From UBA4781 sp963556045 (lineage in GTDB: Bacteria > Chloroflexota > Anaerolineae > Anaerolineales > Anaerolineaceae): DNA of 64,000 nt. Within the stretch, counting starts at the first letter, position 1. Each line of letters starts with the position of its first letter. The notes under the pieces were generated by a model that had not been told where the DNA came from, did no database searches, and saw nothing but the letters and a program-made list of their open reading frames with translations. Positions 9,116-18,361 of this stretch are shown here, piece after piece. Location: positions 2,418,001-2,482,000 of the forward strand of contig CAUVYA020000002.1 in the NCBI GenBank assembly GCA_963556045.3. Reading direction: 5' to 3'. The position numbers were made by a program, and so were the translations under genes.

Positions 9116-10168
9116 ATGAGAACAATTGAATGGGATAAAAACAAACAGCAATTAAAGATCATTGATCAGCGTCAACTTCCTGAAAAATTCGAGTACATCC
9201 ATTTAGATAATTATAAAGCAGTTGCAGAAGCAATTCGTTGTATGGCTGTTAGGGGCGCACCGGCTATTGGTGTGACCGCTGCCTATGGATTGGTGCTGGC
9301 TGGATTTCAGTCCAGCGCTGTAGACCCCGCTGAACTTATTGCCGATCTGCAAACGGCTGCTAAAGTACTGGAAGATGCTCGACCAACTGCTGTGAATTTA
9401 CCCTGGGCTTTGAAACGAATGATGAGCAAAGTCGCACCCATTAATGGCACGGTTTTGGATATACAGCAAACACTGCTGCAGGAAGCTCATGCTATGGCAG
9501 AGGAAGATATCCGTGTGAATAAAGCCATCGCGGCACATGGCGCTGCACTGATCGAAGATGGAGACACTATCATCCATCACTGCAACACCGGCGCCCTCGC
9601 TACGGTGGATTGGGGTACGGCTCTGGGAGTGATCCGCTTCGCATTTGAACAGGGCAAGCATATCCACGTTCTGGTGGATGAAACCCGCCCGCGGTTGCAG
9701 GGCGCTCGCCTGACAGCCTGGGAATTAACCCAGCTCGGTATTCCTTACGATATTATCAGTGATAATGCTGCTGGATATTTCTTAAGCACTGCTCAGGTAC
9801 AGAAAGTTTTCTTTGGCGCCGATCGCGTTGCGGCTAATGGAGACGTTGCCAATAAGATCGGGTCCTATATGCTGGCTCTGGCCGCCAGTGACAACCACAT
9901 TCCGGTTTACAGTGTTTTCCCGATCTCTACCGTGGATCTTTCTATTCAAAATGGGAAACAGATCCCCATTGAAGAACGTGAGCAAGATGAAGTATTGGCA
10001 TTAACATTAAAGGGGAAGCGTGTGACACCTGAGGGAGCTTCCGCACGCAATCCTGCCTTTGATGTCACCCCGGCACGATTGATCACTGCGTATGTTACAG
10101 AGTTGGGTGTTGTAGCGCAGCCGTTTCACACAAACTTAATGGAATATCTTCAGAAGAAAGAAGATTAA
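9116..10168 (+). CDS. mtnA: S-methyl-5-thioribose-1-phosphate isomerase
   Basis: The enzyme converts methylthioribose-1-phosphate to methylthioribulose-1-phosphate in methionine salvage, and related enzymes also handle 5-deoxyribose-1-phosphate. It has 350 residues from the ATG at 9116, chosen because the family begins with an M-x-TIEW motif; a 66-bp longer reading has no support. Hallmarks are RGAPAIGVTAAYG (about residue 48), the catalytic Cys 156 in HHCNTGALAT, and the catalytic Asp 236 in GADRVAANGDVANKIG. It is first of three co-directional genes, followed by an adenosine-kinase-like gene and ahcY, so the run handles SAM by-products. mtaD lies 15 kb away. Confidence 0.94.
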   Translation: MRTIEWDKNKQQLKIIDQRQLPEKFEYIHLDNYKAVAEAIRCMAVRGAPAIGVTAAYGLVLAGFQSSAVDPAELIADLQTAAKVLEDARPTAVNLPWALKRMMSKVAPINGTVLDIQQTLLQEAHAMAEEDIRVNKAIAAHGAALIEDGDTIIHHCNTGALATVDWGTALGVIRFAFEQGKHIHVLVDETRPRLQGARLTAWELTQLGIPYDIISDNAAGYFLSTAQVQKVFFGADRVAANGDVANKIGSYMLALAASDNHIPVYSVFPISTVDLSIQNGKQIPIEEREQDEVLALTLKGKRVTPEGASARNPAFDVTPARLITAYVTELGVVAQPFHTNLMEYLQKKED

Positions 10169-10177
10169 GGAGTGAAG

Positions 10178-11146
10178 ATGTCGATAATATGCACCGGTTC
10201 CATTGCCTACGATTACCTGATGTCTTTCCCCGGTTATTTCAAAGATCACATTATCCCCGACAAATTAGAATCGATCAGTCTTTCCTTCCTGGTGGATTCG
10301 ATGGTACGGCAGCGCGGAGGAACCGCGCCCAATATTGCTTATAACCTGGCACTGCTTGGTGAATCTGTTAAATTGATGGGAACTGTAGGGGAAGATTTTG
10401 AAGAATACCGTGCCTGGTTGGAAGCGAAGGGTGTGGATACTTCTCTGGTGAAAGTGATAGCAGGCGAATACACCGCTTCGTTTTTTGCGAATACCGATCT
10501 GGGAAATGCGCAGATAGCAAGTTTTTATACCGGGGCAATGGCGTATTCGAAAGATCTCAGCATTAAGGATGTGGATAAGAAGAGTATCGATCTGGTCATG
10601 ATCTCTCCCAATGATCCAACCGCTATGATCCGCTATGTTCGTGAATGTATTGAACTGGGTATTCCCTATCTTTTCGATCCCGGGCAGCAGGTAGTGCGGG
10701 TGGACCCCAACGATATTGCTGAGGGTATTCAGAGCGCTCAGAGTGTGTTCATTAATGAATATGAATTTGAGTTGATCCAGAAACATACCGGTTTGACCGC
10801 CAGCCAGGTCATCAGCTCTGTAGATTATCTGGTGGTTACATGTGGAGAATGTGGATCAGACATTTATGTGAAAGATGAACAATATCATATCCACAGCGTG
10901 AAACCTCAATCCATTGCTGATCCTACCGGTGTGGGTGACGCCTTCCGCGGCGGATTCCTGCGAGCGAAGCGGCTTGGGTTGGATTGGCAGACTGCGGGTC
11001 AGATGGGTGCGTTGGCTGCCACCTACTGCCTCGAAAAAAGAGGCACCCAGAATCATACCTACACAGTACAAGAATTTATTACCCGTTATAGAACTTGTTT
11101 TGATGACCAGGGAAAATTGGATTCTCTGATACAATCAACTTTTTGA
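10178..11146 (+). CDS. PfkB-family kinase, probable adenosine kinase
   Basis: This 322-residue ribokinase-fold kinase begins at the ATG at 10178, which has AAGGAG at a spacing of five. An in-frame GTG six bases earlier overlaps that site. The PfkB signatures are RGGTAPNIAYNLALLG near residue 47 and DPTGVGDAFRGGF near residue 250, where the final Asp is the catalytic base. It lies 9 bp after mtnA and 16 bp before ahcY. Because AhcY releases adenosine, phosphorylation of adenosine to AMP is the most economical role, and kinases of this subgroup are commonly annotated so. Phosphorylation of a methylthioribose or deoxyribose species is the alternative. Family is secure; substrate is inferred from context. 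Confidence 0.8.
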   Translation: MSIICTGSIAYDYLMSFPGYFKDHIIPDKLESISLSFLVDSMVRQRGGTAPNIAYNLALLGESVKLMGTVGEDFEEYRAWLEAKGVDTSLVKVIAGEYTASFFANTDLGNAQIASFYTGAMAYSKDLSIKDVDKKSIDLVMISPNDPTAMIRYVRECIELGIPYLFDPGQQVVRVDPNDIAEGIQSAQSVFINEYEFELIQKHTGLTASQVISSVDYLVVTCGECGSDIYVKDEQYHIHSVKPQSIADPTGVGDAFRGGFLRAKRLGLDWQTAGQMGALAATYCLEKRGTQNHTYTVQEFITRYRTCFDDQGKLDSLIQSTF

Positions 11147-11162
11147 AGAAAGGAATTGTTCC

Positions 11163-12422
11163 ATGTCTGAATATGATGTAAAAGATATAAATCTAGCCGA
11201 AGGTGGCAATTTGAGGATGGACTGGGCAGAACGTGAAATGCCCGTGCTCCGGCTGATTCGTGATAGATTCACAAAAGAAAAACCGTTAAAGGATATTCGT
11301 GTATCGGCATGTTTACATGTTACTACCGAGACAGCCAACCTGATGAAAACCCTGCAGGCTGGTGGAGCAGATGTGCTTCTGACTGCCTCCAATCCTCTTT
11401 CGACGCAGGATGATGTAGCGGCTGCTCTGGTTTCTCGCTATGAGATCCCTGTTTTTGCTATCAAGGGCGAGAGCAATCAAATTTACTACAAACATATCGC
11501 TGCTGCACTCGATCACAAACCTCATTTCACGATGGATGATGGTGCAGATCTGGTGAGCACACTGCATAAAGAACGCCGTGATCTGCTGGAAAACGTTCGT
11601 GGTGGAACAGAAGAAACCACCACCGGGGTTATCCGAATGCGTGCCATGGCTGCTGACGGGGCGTTGAACTTTCCTGTTATTGCGGTGAACGATGCTATGA
11701 CCAAACACCTTTTCGATAATCGCTATGGTACCGGGCAATCCACGCTGGATGGCATTATCAGAGCCACCAATATCCTGCTTGCAGGCAAGAACTTCGTCGT
11801 TGCCGGCTACGGCTGGTGCGCACGCGGGCTTGCCATGCGAGCGAAGGGGATGGGCGCTAATGTGATCGTCACGGAAGTGGACCCCATGCCCGCTCTGGAA
11901 GCCGTCATGGATGGCTTTAGAGTAATGCCCATGGAAAAAGCGGTCAAAGAAGGTGATATTTACTGCACTCTCACCGGTGATCTGAATGTTATTGATAAAC
12001 ACCATTTTGAAAACATGAAAGATGGCGCGATCATTGCCAATTCAGGACATTTCAATGTTGAGATCAATATTCCAGCATTGGCGGAAATGGCAGTATCAAA
12101 ACGACTGGTACGCCCATTCGTGGAGGAATATACACTCAAAGATGGTCGCAGAATTCATATCCTGGGTGAAGGTCGTTTGATCAACCTGGCTGCTGCCGAA
12201 GGGCATCCTGCCAGTGTGATGGATATGTCTTTCGCAAACCAGGCTCTCAGTCTCGAATATATGGTGCAGCATGCTGCTGAAATGGAAAAGAAGGTATACG
12301 GTGTGCCTGAAGTGATCGATCGCAATATTGCAAGGTTGAAACTGGAAGCGATGGGTGTATCCATTGACACCCTGACTCCCGAACAGGAGAAATACCTAAC
12401 CTCCTGGGAACACGGCACCTAG
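11163..12422 (+). CDS. ahcY: adenosylhomocysteinase (S-adenosylhomocysteine hydrolase)
   Basis: The 419-residue cytoplasmic enzyme splits S-adenosylhomocysteine into adenosine and homocysteine using tightly bound NAD. Visible landmarks are HVTTETANLMKTLQAGGADV near residue 51, NDAMTKHLFDNRYGTGQST near residue 180, the NAD loop GYGWCARGLAMRAKGMGA near residue 217 (Ala where Gly is usual), and the HFNVEI and LAAAEGHPASVMDMSFANQAL segments. The short C-terminus ending WEHGT is like archaeal and Thermotoga-type enzymes, which lack the eukaryotic Lys-Tyr tail. AAAGGAA precedes the ATG. It closes the mtnA-kinase-ahcY run and is followed at once by a terminator. Confidence 0.96.
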   Translation: MSEYDVKDINLAEGGNLRMDWAEREMPVLRLIRDRFTKEKPLKDIRVSACLHVTTETANLMKTLQAGGADVLLTASNPLSTQDDVAAALVSRYEIPVFAIKGESNQIYYKHIAAALDHKPHFTMDDGADLVSTLHKERRDLLENVRGGTEETTTGVIRMRAMAADGALNFPVIAVNDAMTKHLFDNRYGTGQSTLDGIIRATNILLAGKNFVVAGYGWCARGLAMRAKGMGANVIVTEVDPMPALEAVMDGFRVMPMEKAVKEGDIYCTLTGDLNVIDKHHFENMKDGAIIANSGHFNVEINIPALAEMAVSKRLVRPFVEEYTLKDGRRIHILGEGRLINLAAAEGHPASVMDMSFANQALSLEYMVQHAAEMEKKVYGVPEVIDRNIARLKLEAMGVSIDTLTPEQEKYLTSWEHGT

Positions 12423-12429
12423 AAGTAAA

Positions 12430-12455
12430 AACCGCTCGCGAGAGCGGTTTTTTTT
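12430..12455. terminator. intrinsic terminator after ahcY, shared with the convergent GGDEF gene
   Basis: An 8-bp perfect stem (12430-12437 with 12442-12449, loop GCGA) is followed by a run of T. A-rich sequence on the other side makes it usable in both directions. Confidence 0.9.
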
Positions 12456-13356
12456 ATCCATACGTGATAATGTTTCTTCCATTTGTTTTACTCTGGTAAA
12501 GCAGTTGGTCAGCACGCTCCAAAATAGATTTGCTGGTATCTTCATTTCTAAATATTGTTGCACCTCCAGAGACGGTGATCTGAACCCCACTTCCATTGAC
12601 CGGTACGCGTGAATTCTCTACCAGCGTACGCAGCTTTTCTGCTATGGTTCTCAATTGAAATGGATCGGTGTCATAGATCAGGGTGATGAATTCCTCTCCT
12701 CCCCAGCGCCCTAGAAAATCGGAGGAGCGTAGAGAATTGCGCATGGTTTGTGCAACGGATGTCAATACCTGATCCCCGATCTCATGACCATAGGTGTCGT
12801 TGATGTTCTTGAAATGGTCAATATCGATGAATATCAATCCTGTTTGACCGGGGGTGGATTGCAGTTCACTTAATGCGGAGCGAATGCGCAGGCTGGTGGA
12901 ACGCCGGCTGCCAACTCCGGTCAATCGGTCGAATTCCAGTTCTTTGGTGAGAGATTGGATCTTCTTTCGAGAAAGGAATAAATCCTTGTTGTCGGTGAAA
13001 GATTCCACCGCACCGACAACATTACCTTCATCATCTAGTATTGGGGCGGTATGCACGACTACTGGAACACGATGGCCATTTTTATGCTGTAAATACACTT
13101 CTGCACGACGTAATTCACCATCTTGAATGGTGGCAGCCAGGGGACATCCATCATGGCACAGGTGTTTCCCCTGATCGTCAACATGGTTCAAAATATTGTC
13201 AGAACATACCTTCCCCATAATTTGACCGGAAGAATATCCTGAAATCCGTTCGGCGCTTTTGTTCCAGTAGGTTATATGCCGGTCACGATCGACAAAATAG
13301 ATCCCCTCGAAAAGGTTCTCAATCAAATTCTTGAAAAAACGATCAGTATTGTCCAA
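12454..13356 (-). CDS. PAS-domain diguanylate cyclase
   Basis: This 300-residue soluble protein should make cyclic di-GMP from two GTP. The N-terminal PAS domain (about 5-125) has an unusual cysteine cluster: Cys 51, then Cys 67 and Cys 71 in LCHDGC. This suggests a redox, metal or haem-linked sensor, as in a known PAS subgroup with similar CPL segments. After a short coiled linker (125-145) comes the GGDEF domain with active-site GGEEF at 219-223. An inhibitory RxxD site (210-213) is placed five residues before it, so product inhibition is likely. No membrane segment is present. Its stop overlaps the ahcY terminator, and the C39-like gene lies 3 bp upstream on the same strand. Confidence 0.92.
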   Translation of the reverse strand: MDNTDRFFKNLIENLFEGIYFVDRDRHITYWNKSAERISGYSSGQIMGKVCSDNILNHVDDQGKHLCHDGCPLAATIQDGELRRAEVYLQHKNGHRVPVVVHTAPILDDEGNVVGAVESFTDNKDLFLSRKKIQSLTKELEFDRLTGVGSRRSTSLRIRSALSELQSTPGQTGLIFIDIDHFKNINDTYGHEIGDQVLTSVAQTMRNSLRSSDFLGRWGGEEFITLIYDTDPFQLRTIAEKLRTLVENSRVPVNGSGVQITVSGGATIFRNEDTSKSILERADQLLYQSKTNGRNIITYG

Positions 13357-13359
13357 GAT

Positions 13360-14247
13360 TTAATCCTGCAAGATAATTGCGCGATTATCAAACACCGCCC
13401 AGCGTTCCAGGAAGGTTTCAAGTTTCACATTATATGTCCATTCACTATCTACCACAGTAACGGTGGATAAATTATACCCGCTCACGATCCAGGTATGTTC
13501 AAAAGGTGCTACCGGAACGGTATTTCCATTGGATGCAGTGTATACATCGGGTTCTATTTCAAACGGAAGGTTGACGATCCATACGATCACCGGGCGGTCG
13601 CTGGCGATTTCTCTCTGCAGGTCTTCATAGCTCATATTGCTGACGGCTTTGGCGTTCAGCCCATATTCGCGCAGGATGGCTGCAATGGGTGGGGGGTAGA
13701 CCCCATAGCCGGCGGGTGGGAGCTGCCCCATGGCGCCGTTGATATCTCCTACGAATCCGATCTCGGGATCGTCTGATAGAGGGATCTTGTCGATGAATTC
13801 ATTTTCATCGATGGATATGCCAAAATAGCGCGCCCAATCTACCGCCGAGCGGGCTTCGCAATCAAGAGTGGTCAATTGTGCCAGCCCGTATACCCCAGAA
13901 ATATAATGAGAAGCGGGGATTTGAAATTCTGCAGGCGTGGGACTTTGTGAGGGCAGCGGAGTTGCAGTAGGATCGATAGGTGTGGTCGTAGTGGCAGTTG
14001 GCACAGGTAAAGTAGGGCTGGATTCTGTAATGCTGGCTGGTTGAAAAGCGGTTGCGGTCGGCTGGGATGCCTGAAAATCAGCAATAGAGAGTATTGTATC
14101 CGTTTCTGTGCTGTTGAAGAAAGAAACAAGATCGATATGGTGATTCTGCATCACAAGGGCGCCAACAGCAGCACAGGCAGAGAGAAAGATCAGCAGTATG
14201 ATGACGGTCAACCCGCCGGGGATACGATTTCCAGATTTCATAGGCAT
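13360..14247 (-). CDS. membrane-anchored C39-like cysteine peptidase
   Basis: This 295-residue protein has one N-terminal membrane segment (about 12-32), a Thr/Pro/Ala-rich linker with repeated PTAT units (about 60-106), and a papain-fold domain of the C39-like (peptidase_C39_2) type. Candidate catalytic residues are Cys 130 in LDCEARSA, His 251 in FEHTWIVSGY and Asp 267 in VVDSEW. The linker places the domain outside the membrane. Such domains cleave or bind peptides, but natural substrates are mostly unknown. The gene is 3 bp upstream of the diguanylate cyclase gene on the same strand, so the two are likely cotranscribed. An alternative start two codons in (14241) is equally possible, since neither has a good ribosome-binding site. 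Confidence 0.8.
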   Translation of the reverse strand: MPMKSGNRIPGGLTVIILLIFLSACAAVGALVMQNHHIDLVSFFNSTETDTILSIADFQASQPTATAFQPASITESSPTLPVPTATTTTPIDPTATPLPSQSPTPAEFQIPASHYISGVYGLAQLTTLDCEARSAVDWARYFGISIDENEFIDKIPLSDDPEIGFVGDINGAMGQLPPAGYGVYPPPIAAILREYGLNAKAVSNMSYEDLQREIASDRPVIVWIVNLPFEIEPDVYTASNGNTVPVAPFEHTWIVSGYNLSTVTVVDSEWTYNVKLETFLERWAVFDNRAIILQD

Positions 14248-14325
14248 TCTGTATTAAAAACTGCAAGAATGCTGCCAATTATAACGTCTTGTCGCATACC
14301 GCGTGTAAGAGATGATCAGTGTATT

Positions 14326-15399
14326 TTAGGAAAGATCGTCTGAAATCTCATCCTGCGAATCGTCATCATCAAAAGCCGGTAGAACAGCGCCAAGAGATTG
14401 TTCGCGTACCGCTTTCTCAATATCTGCACACATGTCCGGGTTCTGTCTCAAATATTCTTTGGAATTCTCGCGTCCCTGCCCCAAACGGATATCGCCGAAC
14501 GAATAGAATGCTCCGCGTTTGGTGATCACATCCAATTCTGCACCCAGGTCGAGGATATCTCCTTCCTTTGAGATACCTTCGTTGTACATGATATCAAATT
14601 CTGCCGTGCGGAAAGGAGGCGCTACTTTGTTTTTGACCACGCGCACCCGCACACGGTTGCCGATGATCTCCGCCTGGCGTTTGATGGATTGGATACGGCG
14701 CACATCCAACCGAACAGATGAATAGAATTTGAGTGCCATCCCACCGGTGGTAGTTTCGGGATTGCCGAACATGACGCCGATCTTCTGGCGCAGCTGGTTG
14801 GTGAACACCACTGCGGTGCGGGTCTGGTTGATGGCGCCGGAGAGCTTGCGCAGTGCCTGCGACATCAGTCGTGCCTGCATACCCATGGTGGCATCGCCCA
14901 TATCCCCTTCGATCTCAGAGCGGGGCACCAGTGCGGCGACCGAATCCACGATCACTAGGTCCAGCGCACCGGAGCGCACCAGGGTCTGTACGATCTCAAG
15001 CGCCTGTTCGCCAAAATCGGGCTGCGAGATGAGCAGGTCGTTAACATTGACCCCCACCTTGTGCGCATAGGCTGGGTCAAGGGCATGTTCCATATCCACA
15101 AAGGCAACCGTGCCGCCCATTTTTTGGGCTTCGGCAGCCAGGTGTAAGCAAATGGTGGTCTTGCCGGAAGCTTCCGGTCCGTAGATCTCGCTTACTCTGC
15201 CGCGTGGAATACCGCCCACGCCCAGAGCGATATCCAGCGAAAGGGAACCGGTAGGAATGCAAGCCACTTCAAGGTGGGTAGCTTCTCCCAGACGCAGGAT
15301 CGCACCATCCCCGTATCGCTTCTTGATATCGTCCAGTGCTTTATCCAGTACGGCTAGTTTTGCCTGATCCACTTGATTGTCATTGTCTTTTGCGGGCAT
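14326..15399 (-). CDS. recA: recombinase RecA
   Basis: The 357-residue DNA strand-exchange ATPase serves homologous repair and would act as LexA co-protease. Visible are the Walker A GPEASGKTT (74-82), FVDMEHALDP, the Walker B LVIVDSVAALVPRSE segment, loop L2 around NQLRQKIGVMFGNPETTTGG, and an acidic C-terminal tail. I place the start at the second ATG (15399): GGAGG is seven bases upstream of it and overlaps too closely with the first ATG at 15405. An upstream promoter is seen. No convincing palindromic LexA box was found, only a lone GAAC half. Confidence 0.97.
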   Translation of the reverse strand: MPAKDNDNQVDQAKLAVLDKALDDIKKRYGDGAILRLGEATHLEVACIPTGSLSLDIALGVGGIPRGRVSEIYGPEASGKTTICLHLAAEAQKMGGTVAFVDMEHALDPAYAHKVGVNVNDLLISQPDFGEQALEIVQTLVRSGALDLVIVDSVAALVPRSEIEGDMGDATMGMQARLMSQALRKLSGAINQTRTAVVFTNQLRQKIGVMFGNPETTTGGMALKFYSSVRLDVRRIQSIKRQAEIIGNRVRVRVVKNKVAPPFRTAEFDIMYNEGISKEGDILDLGAELDVITKRGAFYSFGDIRLGQGRENSKEYLRQNPDMCADIEKAVREQSLGAVLPAFDDDDSQDEISDDLS

Positions 15400-15434
15400 G
15401 CTCATTCCTCCACCAAATGTATTCTGATGAGTAT

Positions 15435-15464
15435 ATTATATCCTTTATGGATGAAAAATAGCAA
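15435..15464 (-). promoter_or_regulatory. probable sigma-70 promoter of recA
   Basis: On the minus strand TTGCTA (15459-15464) and a perfect TATAAT (15435-15440) are 18 bp apart, about 36 bp before the recA start. Confidence 0.65.
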
Positions 15465-15599
15465 GGATGTTCTAAATAAGAAAACCTGAATGAGAAATAT
15501 GTCATGGCTTTGTCATATTATGAACACTATGCATGAAAGTGGTGCTACAATGATTTTAACTGTTCTTACAGGTAGCGGGGTTTGAATAAAGGGGTAAGA

Positions 15600-18344
15600 A
15601 TGTCTGGAAAGAAAAGTCTTGTCCTGAAGAGACTGAGGACCTATAGCAAGCTGTTCCTGTGTGGTCTGCTGCTGGTTTCTGTTGGGGTGAGTTTATTTGT
15701 TACCCTGAGTGAGATCAACCGTCAGCAGTCGTTGGAAGCCGTGCAGGATTATTGGCGCAGTGATTATGATATTCTGGTGCGCCCGGCAGGCAGTGCTTTT
15801 CTGTACGATGCAGACGGGAATCGCCTGATCGAACCCAATTTTTTATCTGGTCAGCAGGGTGGCATTACCGATGAGCAGTTGGATCTGATCAAAACCATCG
15901 CCGGTATTGAGGTGGCGGCACCCGTGGCGTTCCTGGGATCTTTCCCGGTCGGTGTGTGGATCGAAGGGGAACAGGTGAATGATGATCCTGCCAACGCAGA
16001 AGCGTCCTGGCTGGTCTATAAAGATGTGCGCACTTTCACCATGTACGACGGCTGGCAAAATGCTATCTCTTCGGATACTATCTATACCATCGAGAACCAT
16101 GTGGATGCCTTTTCTCTGAAACCCAGTACGGGCGCCATGAGTTTTGTCGGTGGGAATGGAAAGGAATATCTGTTACCGCAAAGTATCGCTTCTGTTTTCG
16201 CCAACCCTGATGGTGGAAAAGATAAGATCAGACTAAGTGGAAAAGAGGACTGGGAGAATGCGCTGGCGTACTACGAACGTGTGCAGGAACAGCCCATCTA
16301 TGGACATAGCTATAATGGATTGTTCAATCTTTACCTTCCGGTAGCAGCCATTGACCCGCAGGCAGAGCAGGCATTGGTGGGTTTGGAAGAGGCGCTGGTG
16401 CAGGGCAGGTATCTGTCTTCCACTGATTCGTATGAAGAACCAGACGGTTTCCCTTATTCCTATTCCATTCCGGTGCTCATCAATGAAGATTCCTTTCAAA
16501 ACATCACCATCCATATCAAAACCTACCGCTTGACGGATCCTGCGCAGCAGAACCTCTCGCAATCTCTGAGCAGTGAAGGCATAACGTATCTGGAAGGTAT
16601 GCAGAGCGAGTTGTTGGGCGAAAAGACCATCACCCTGCATGATTATTTCTTAGGATATGTGCAGAGTTCTATGGAAAGAGGGGGAACTATTGGGGGAACA
16701 ATGGGGGGAAGTCTTCCGTGGTACTACTTACGCCCCAGCCCGCTCCAATATATGCAGACAGAGGGGCAGGAAGCCGATTTGAGCATTGCTTCCCTCCGTA
16801 CCAGTCAGTATGGTCCCATTCCGGGCGTAGCGAGCGAACCCCCACAGGGTGCGTATCGAAGGGCATTGCAGGATGATTTCATCTTGTATGAAAAACATAT
16901 CGGATACACATTTGGTTTTACCCCGCTGGGTATTTATGATCTATCGGATCTGCCGGGTTCAAGCATCAATCAAGTGCCGCAGGAACTCTATTCTGCCCCG
17001 CTGGCGCTGCTGCGCGAGGATGCGCAGGGCGATGCGCCTGAAGGGGAGGTGACCATCATTCCCACCAACAATCCGCTGGGTTATCTATCGCAGCCGCCGG
17101 TGGTACTGACCACCCTGCCGGCTGCCAAATTCCTGGCGCAGCGCGACGACTATATCAGTGCGGTGCGCGTCAGGGTGGCAGGGGTGGAAATCGCCGGAGA
17201 AGATGCTCAGAGGAAAATTGAGCAGGTTGCTCGTGAGATCGAAGCACGCACCGGCTTGCAGGTGGATATCACGCTCGGTTCTTCCCCTCAGACCATGCTG
17301 GTGGATGTGCAGGGTTCGGAGGAAGTGGAGGCGTTGGGCAAGGTGGAAGAGTTGTGGGTGCGCCAACTGGTGGGTATTATCCTGCAGCGCGATTTTACAC
17401 GCTTTGACACGCTGCTGTTCGTGGTGCTGTTTATCTCCTTCGCGGTTTTCCTGTATACCGGCGCTGCGCTCAATCTTCAGGGCAGGCAGGGTGAGATCGG
17501 GGTGTTGAAAACCGTTGGCTGGAAAGACGGGCGCATTCTGGGCTATTTGCTCTCCGAAGCGCTGCTGCTGGCGCTCATCACCGCCTGCGCTGCTCTCCTT
17601 TTGACAATGGGAATTACGATGCTGATGGGGTATCCCATCGCCGGGAATCGGGCGGGCTTGGTCTTCCCGCTCATGCTGGCTTTGTTTGCGCTGGGTACTG
17701 TGCTTCCCTTTACCCAAGCTGCCCGGCGCAGTCCGCTTTCTCTGCTTGGCTTGGGGGAACTACAGCAGGAGAGGGGTTCATCATCCGGTTTTAATCTGCG
17801 TTCGCTGGCAGGCAGGAACATTTCCAAACAACGGGCGCGTTTCACCACCACTACGCTGGGGTTGATCCCTGCTTTCCTGGCGCTCATCCTGTTCTTCTTC
17901 ATAACAATCATCTTGAAAGGCGAATTGAGCGGCAGTCTGCTCGGGCAGCATATTCAAATTCTCATCCAACCCTATCATTATGGTCTTTCGGCGCTCATCC
18001 TGCTGGTATGTCAGTTGATTCTCATGAATATAAGCGGCATCAATATCAAGAGACGGAAGAACGAGATTGGATTGCTGCTCTCTGCCGGTTGGAAACCGAC
18101 CACAATTATCTTTACCTTTTTAAAAGAAACACTGTACAGCACATTGGGTAGCGCTTTGCTGGCTGCTCTGCTGGCGCTTGGATTGCTTTCGCTGCTGCAG
18201 GGCGGTTTTCAGGTGTATTTCTTATGGGCTGTCCCATTGGGATTGCTGCTGGCGGGTGTTATGAGCCTGATCGCCATGCTCTACCCGCGCCATTTGGTCC
18301 GTAAAACACATAGCGTGGATTTGTTGCACAAGAGATCGCTATAA
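15600..18344 (+). CDS. MacB/FtsX-type ABC transporter permease
   Basis: This is a 914-residue permease of a type VII-like ABC system. The start at 15600 has AAAGGGG six bases upstream; a TTG 18 bp earlier is less likely. One N-terminal membrane helix (about 15-37) is followed by an extracytoplasmic region of about 550 residues, then FtsX-type membrane blocks near 600-710 and near 760-905. The segment GEIGVLKTVGWK and its counterpart NEIGLLLSAGWK are the coupling-helix motifs repeated in such permeases. Its N-terminal periplasmic segment (DYDILVRP, GGIT, IEVAAPVAFLG) is clearly paralogous to that of the giant permease 4.4 kb downstream, suggesting the two form a heterodimer with the ATPase encoded between them. 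Confidence 0.88.
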   Translation: MSGKKSLVLKRLRTYSKLFLCGLLLVSVGVSLFVTLSEINRQQSLEAVQDYWRSDYDILVRPAGSAFLYDADGNRLIEPNFLSGQQGGITDEQLDLIKTIAGIEVAAPVAFLGSFPVGVWIEGEQVNDDPANAEASWLVYKDVRTFTMYDGWQNAISSDTIYTIENHVDAFSLKPSTGAMSFVGGNGKEYLLPQSIASVFANPDGGKDKIRLSGKEDWENALAYYERVQEQPIYGHSYNGLFNLYLPVAAIDPQAEQALVGLEEALVQGRYLSSTDSYEEPDGFPYSYSIPVLINEDSFQNITIHIKTYRLTDPAQQNLSQSLSSEGITYLEGMQSELLGEKTITLHDYFLGYVQSSMERGGTIGGTMGGSLPWYYLRPSPLQYMQTEGQEADLSIASLRTSQYGPIPGVASEPPQGAYRRALQDDFILYEKHIGYTFGFTPLGIYDLSDLPGSSINQVPQELYSAPLALLREDAQGDAPEGEVTIIPTNNPLGYLSQPPVVLTTLPAAKFLAQRDDYISAVRVRVAGVEIAGEDAQRKIEQVAREIEARTGLQVDITLGSSPQTMLVDVQGSEEVEALGKVEELWVRQLVGIILQRDFTRFDTLLFVVLFISFAVFLYTGAALNLQGRQGEIGVLKTVGWKDGRILGYLLSEALLLALITACAALLLTMGITMLMGYPIAGNRAGLVFPLMLALFALGTVLPFTQAARRSPLSLLGLGELQQERGSSSGFNLRSLAGRNISKQRARFTTTTLGLIPAFLALILFFFITIILKGELSGSLLGQHIQILIQPYHYGLSALILLVCQLILMNISGINIKRRKNEIGLLLSAGWKPTTIIFTFLKETLYSTLGSALLAALLALGLLSLLQGGFQVYFLWAVPLGLLLAGVMSLIAMLYPRHLVRKTHSVDLLHKRSL

Positions 18345-18361
18345 AAAGAAGGGATGGAGCA

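Noticed and set aside
15459..15475. LexA/SOS box upstream of recA
   Set aside because: Only a single GAAC/GTTC half is present; the inverted partner at the needed distance is missing.
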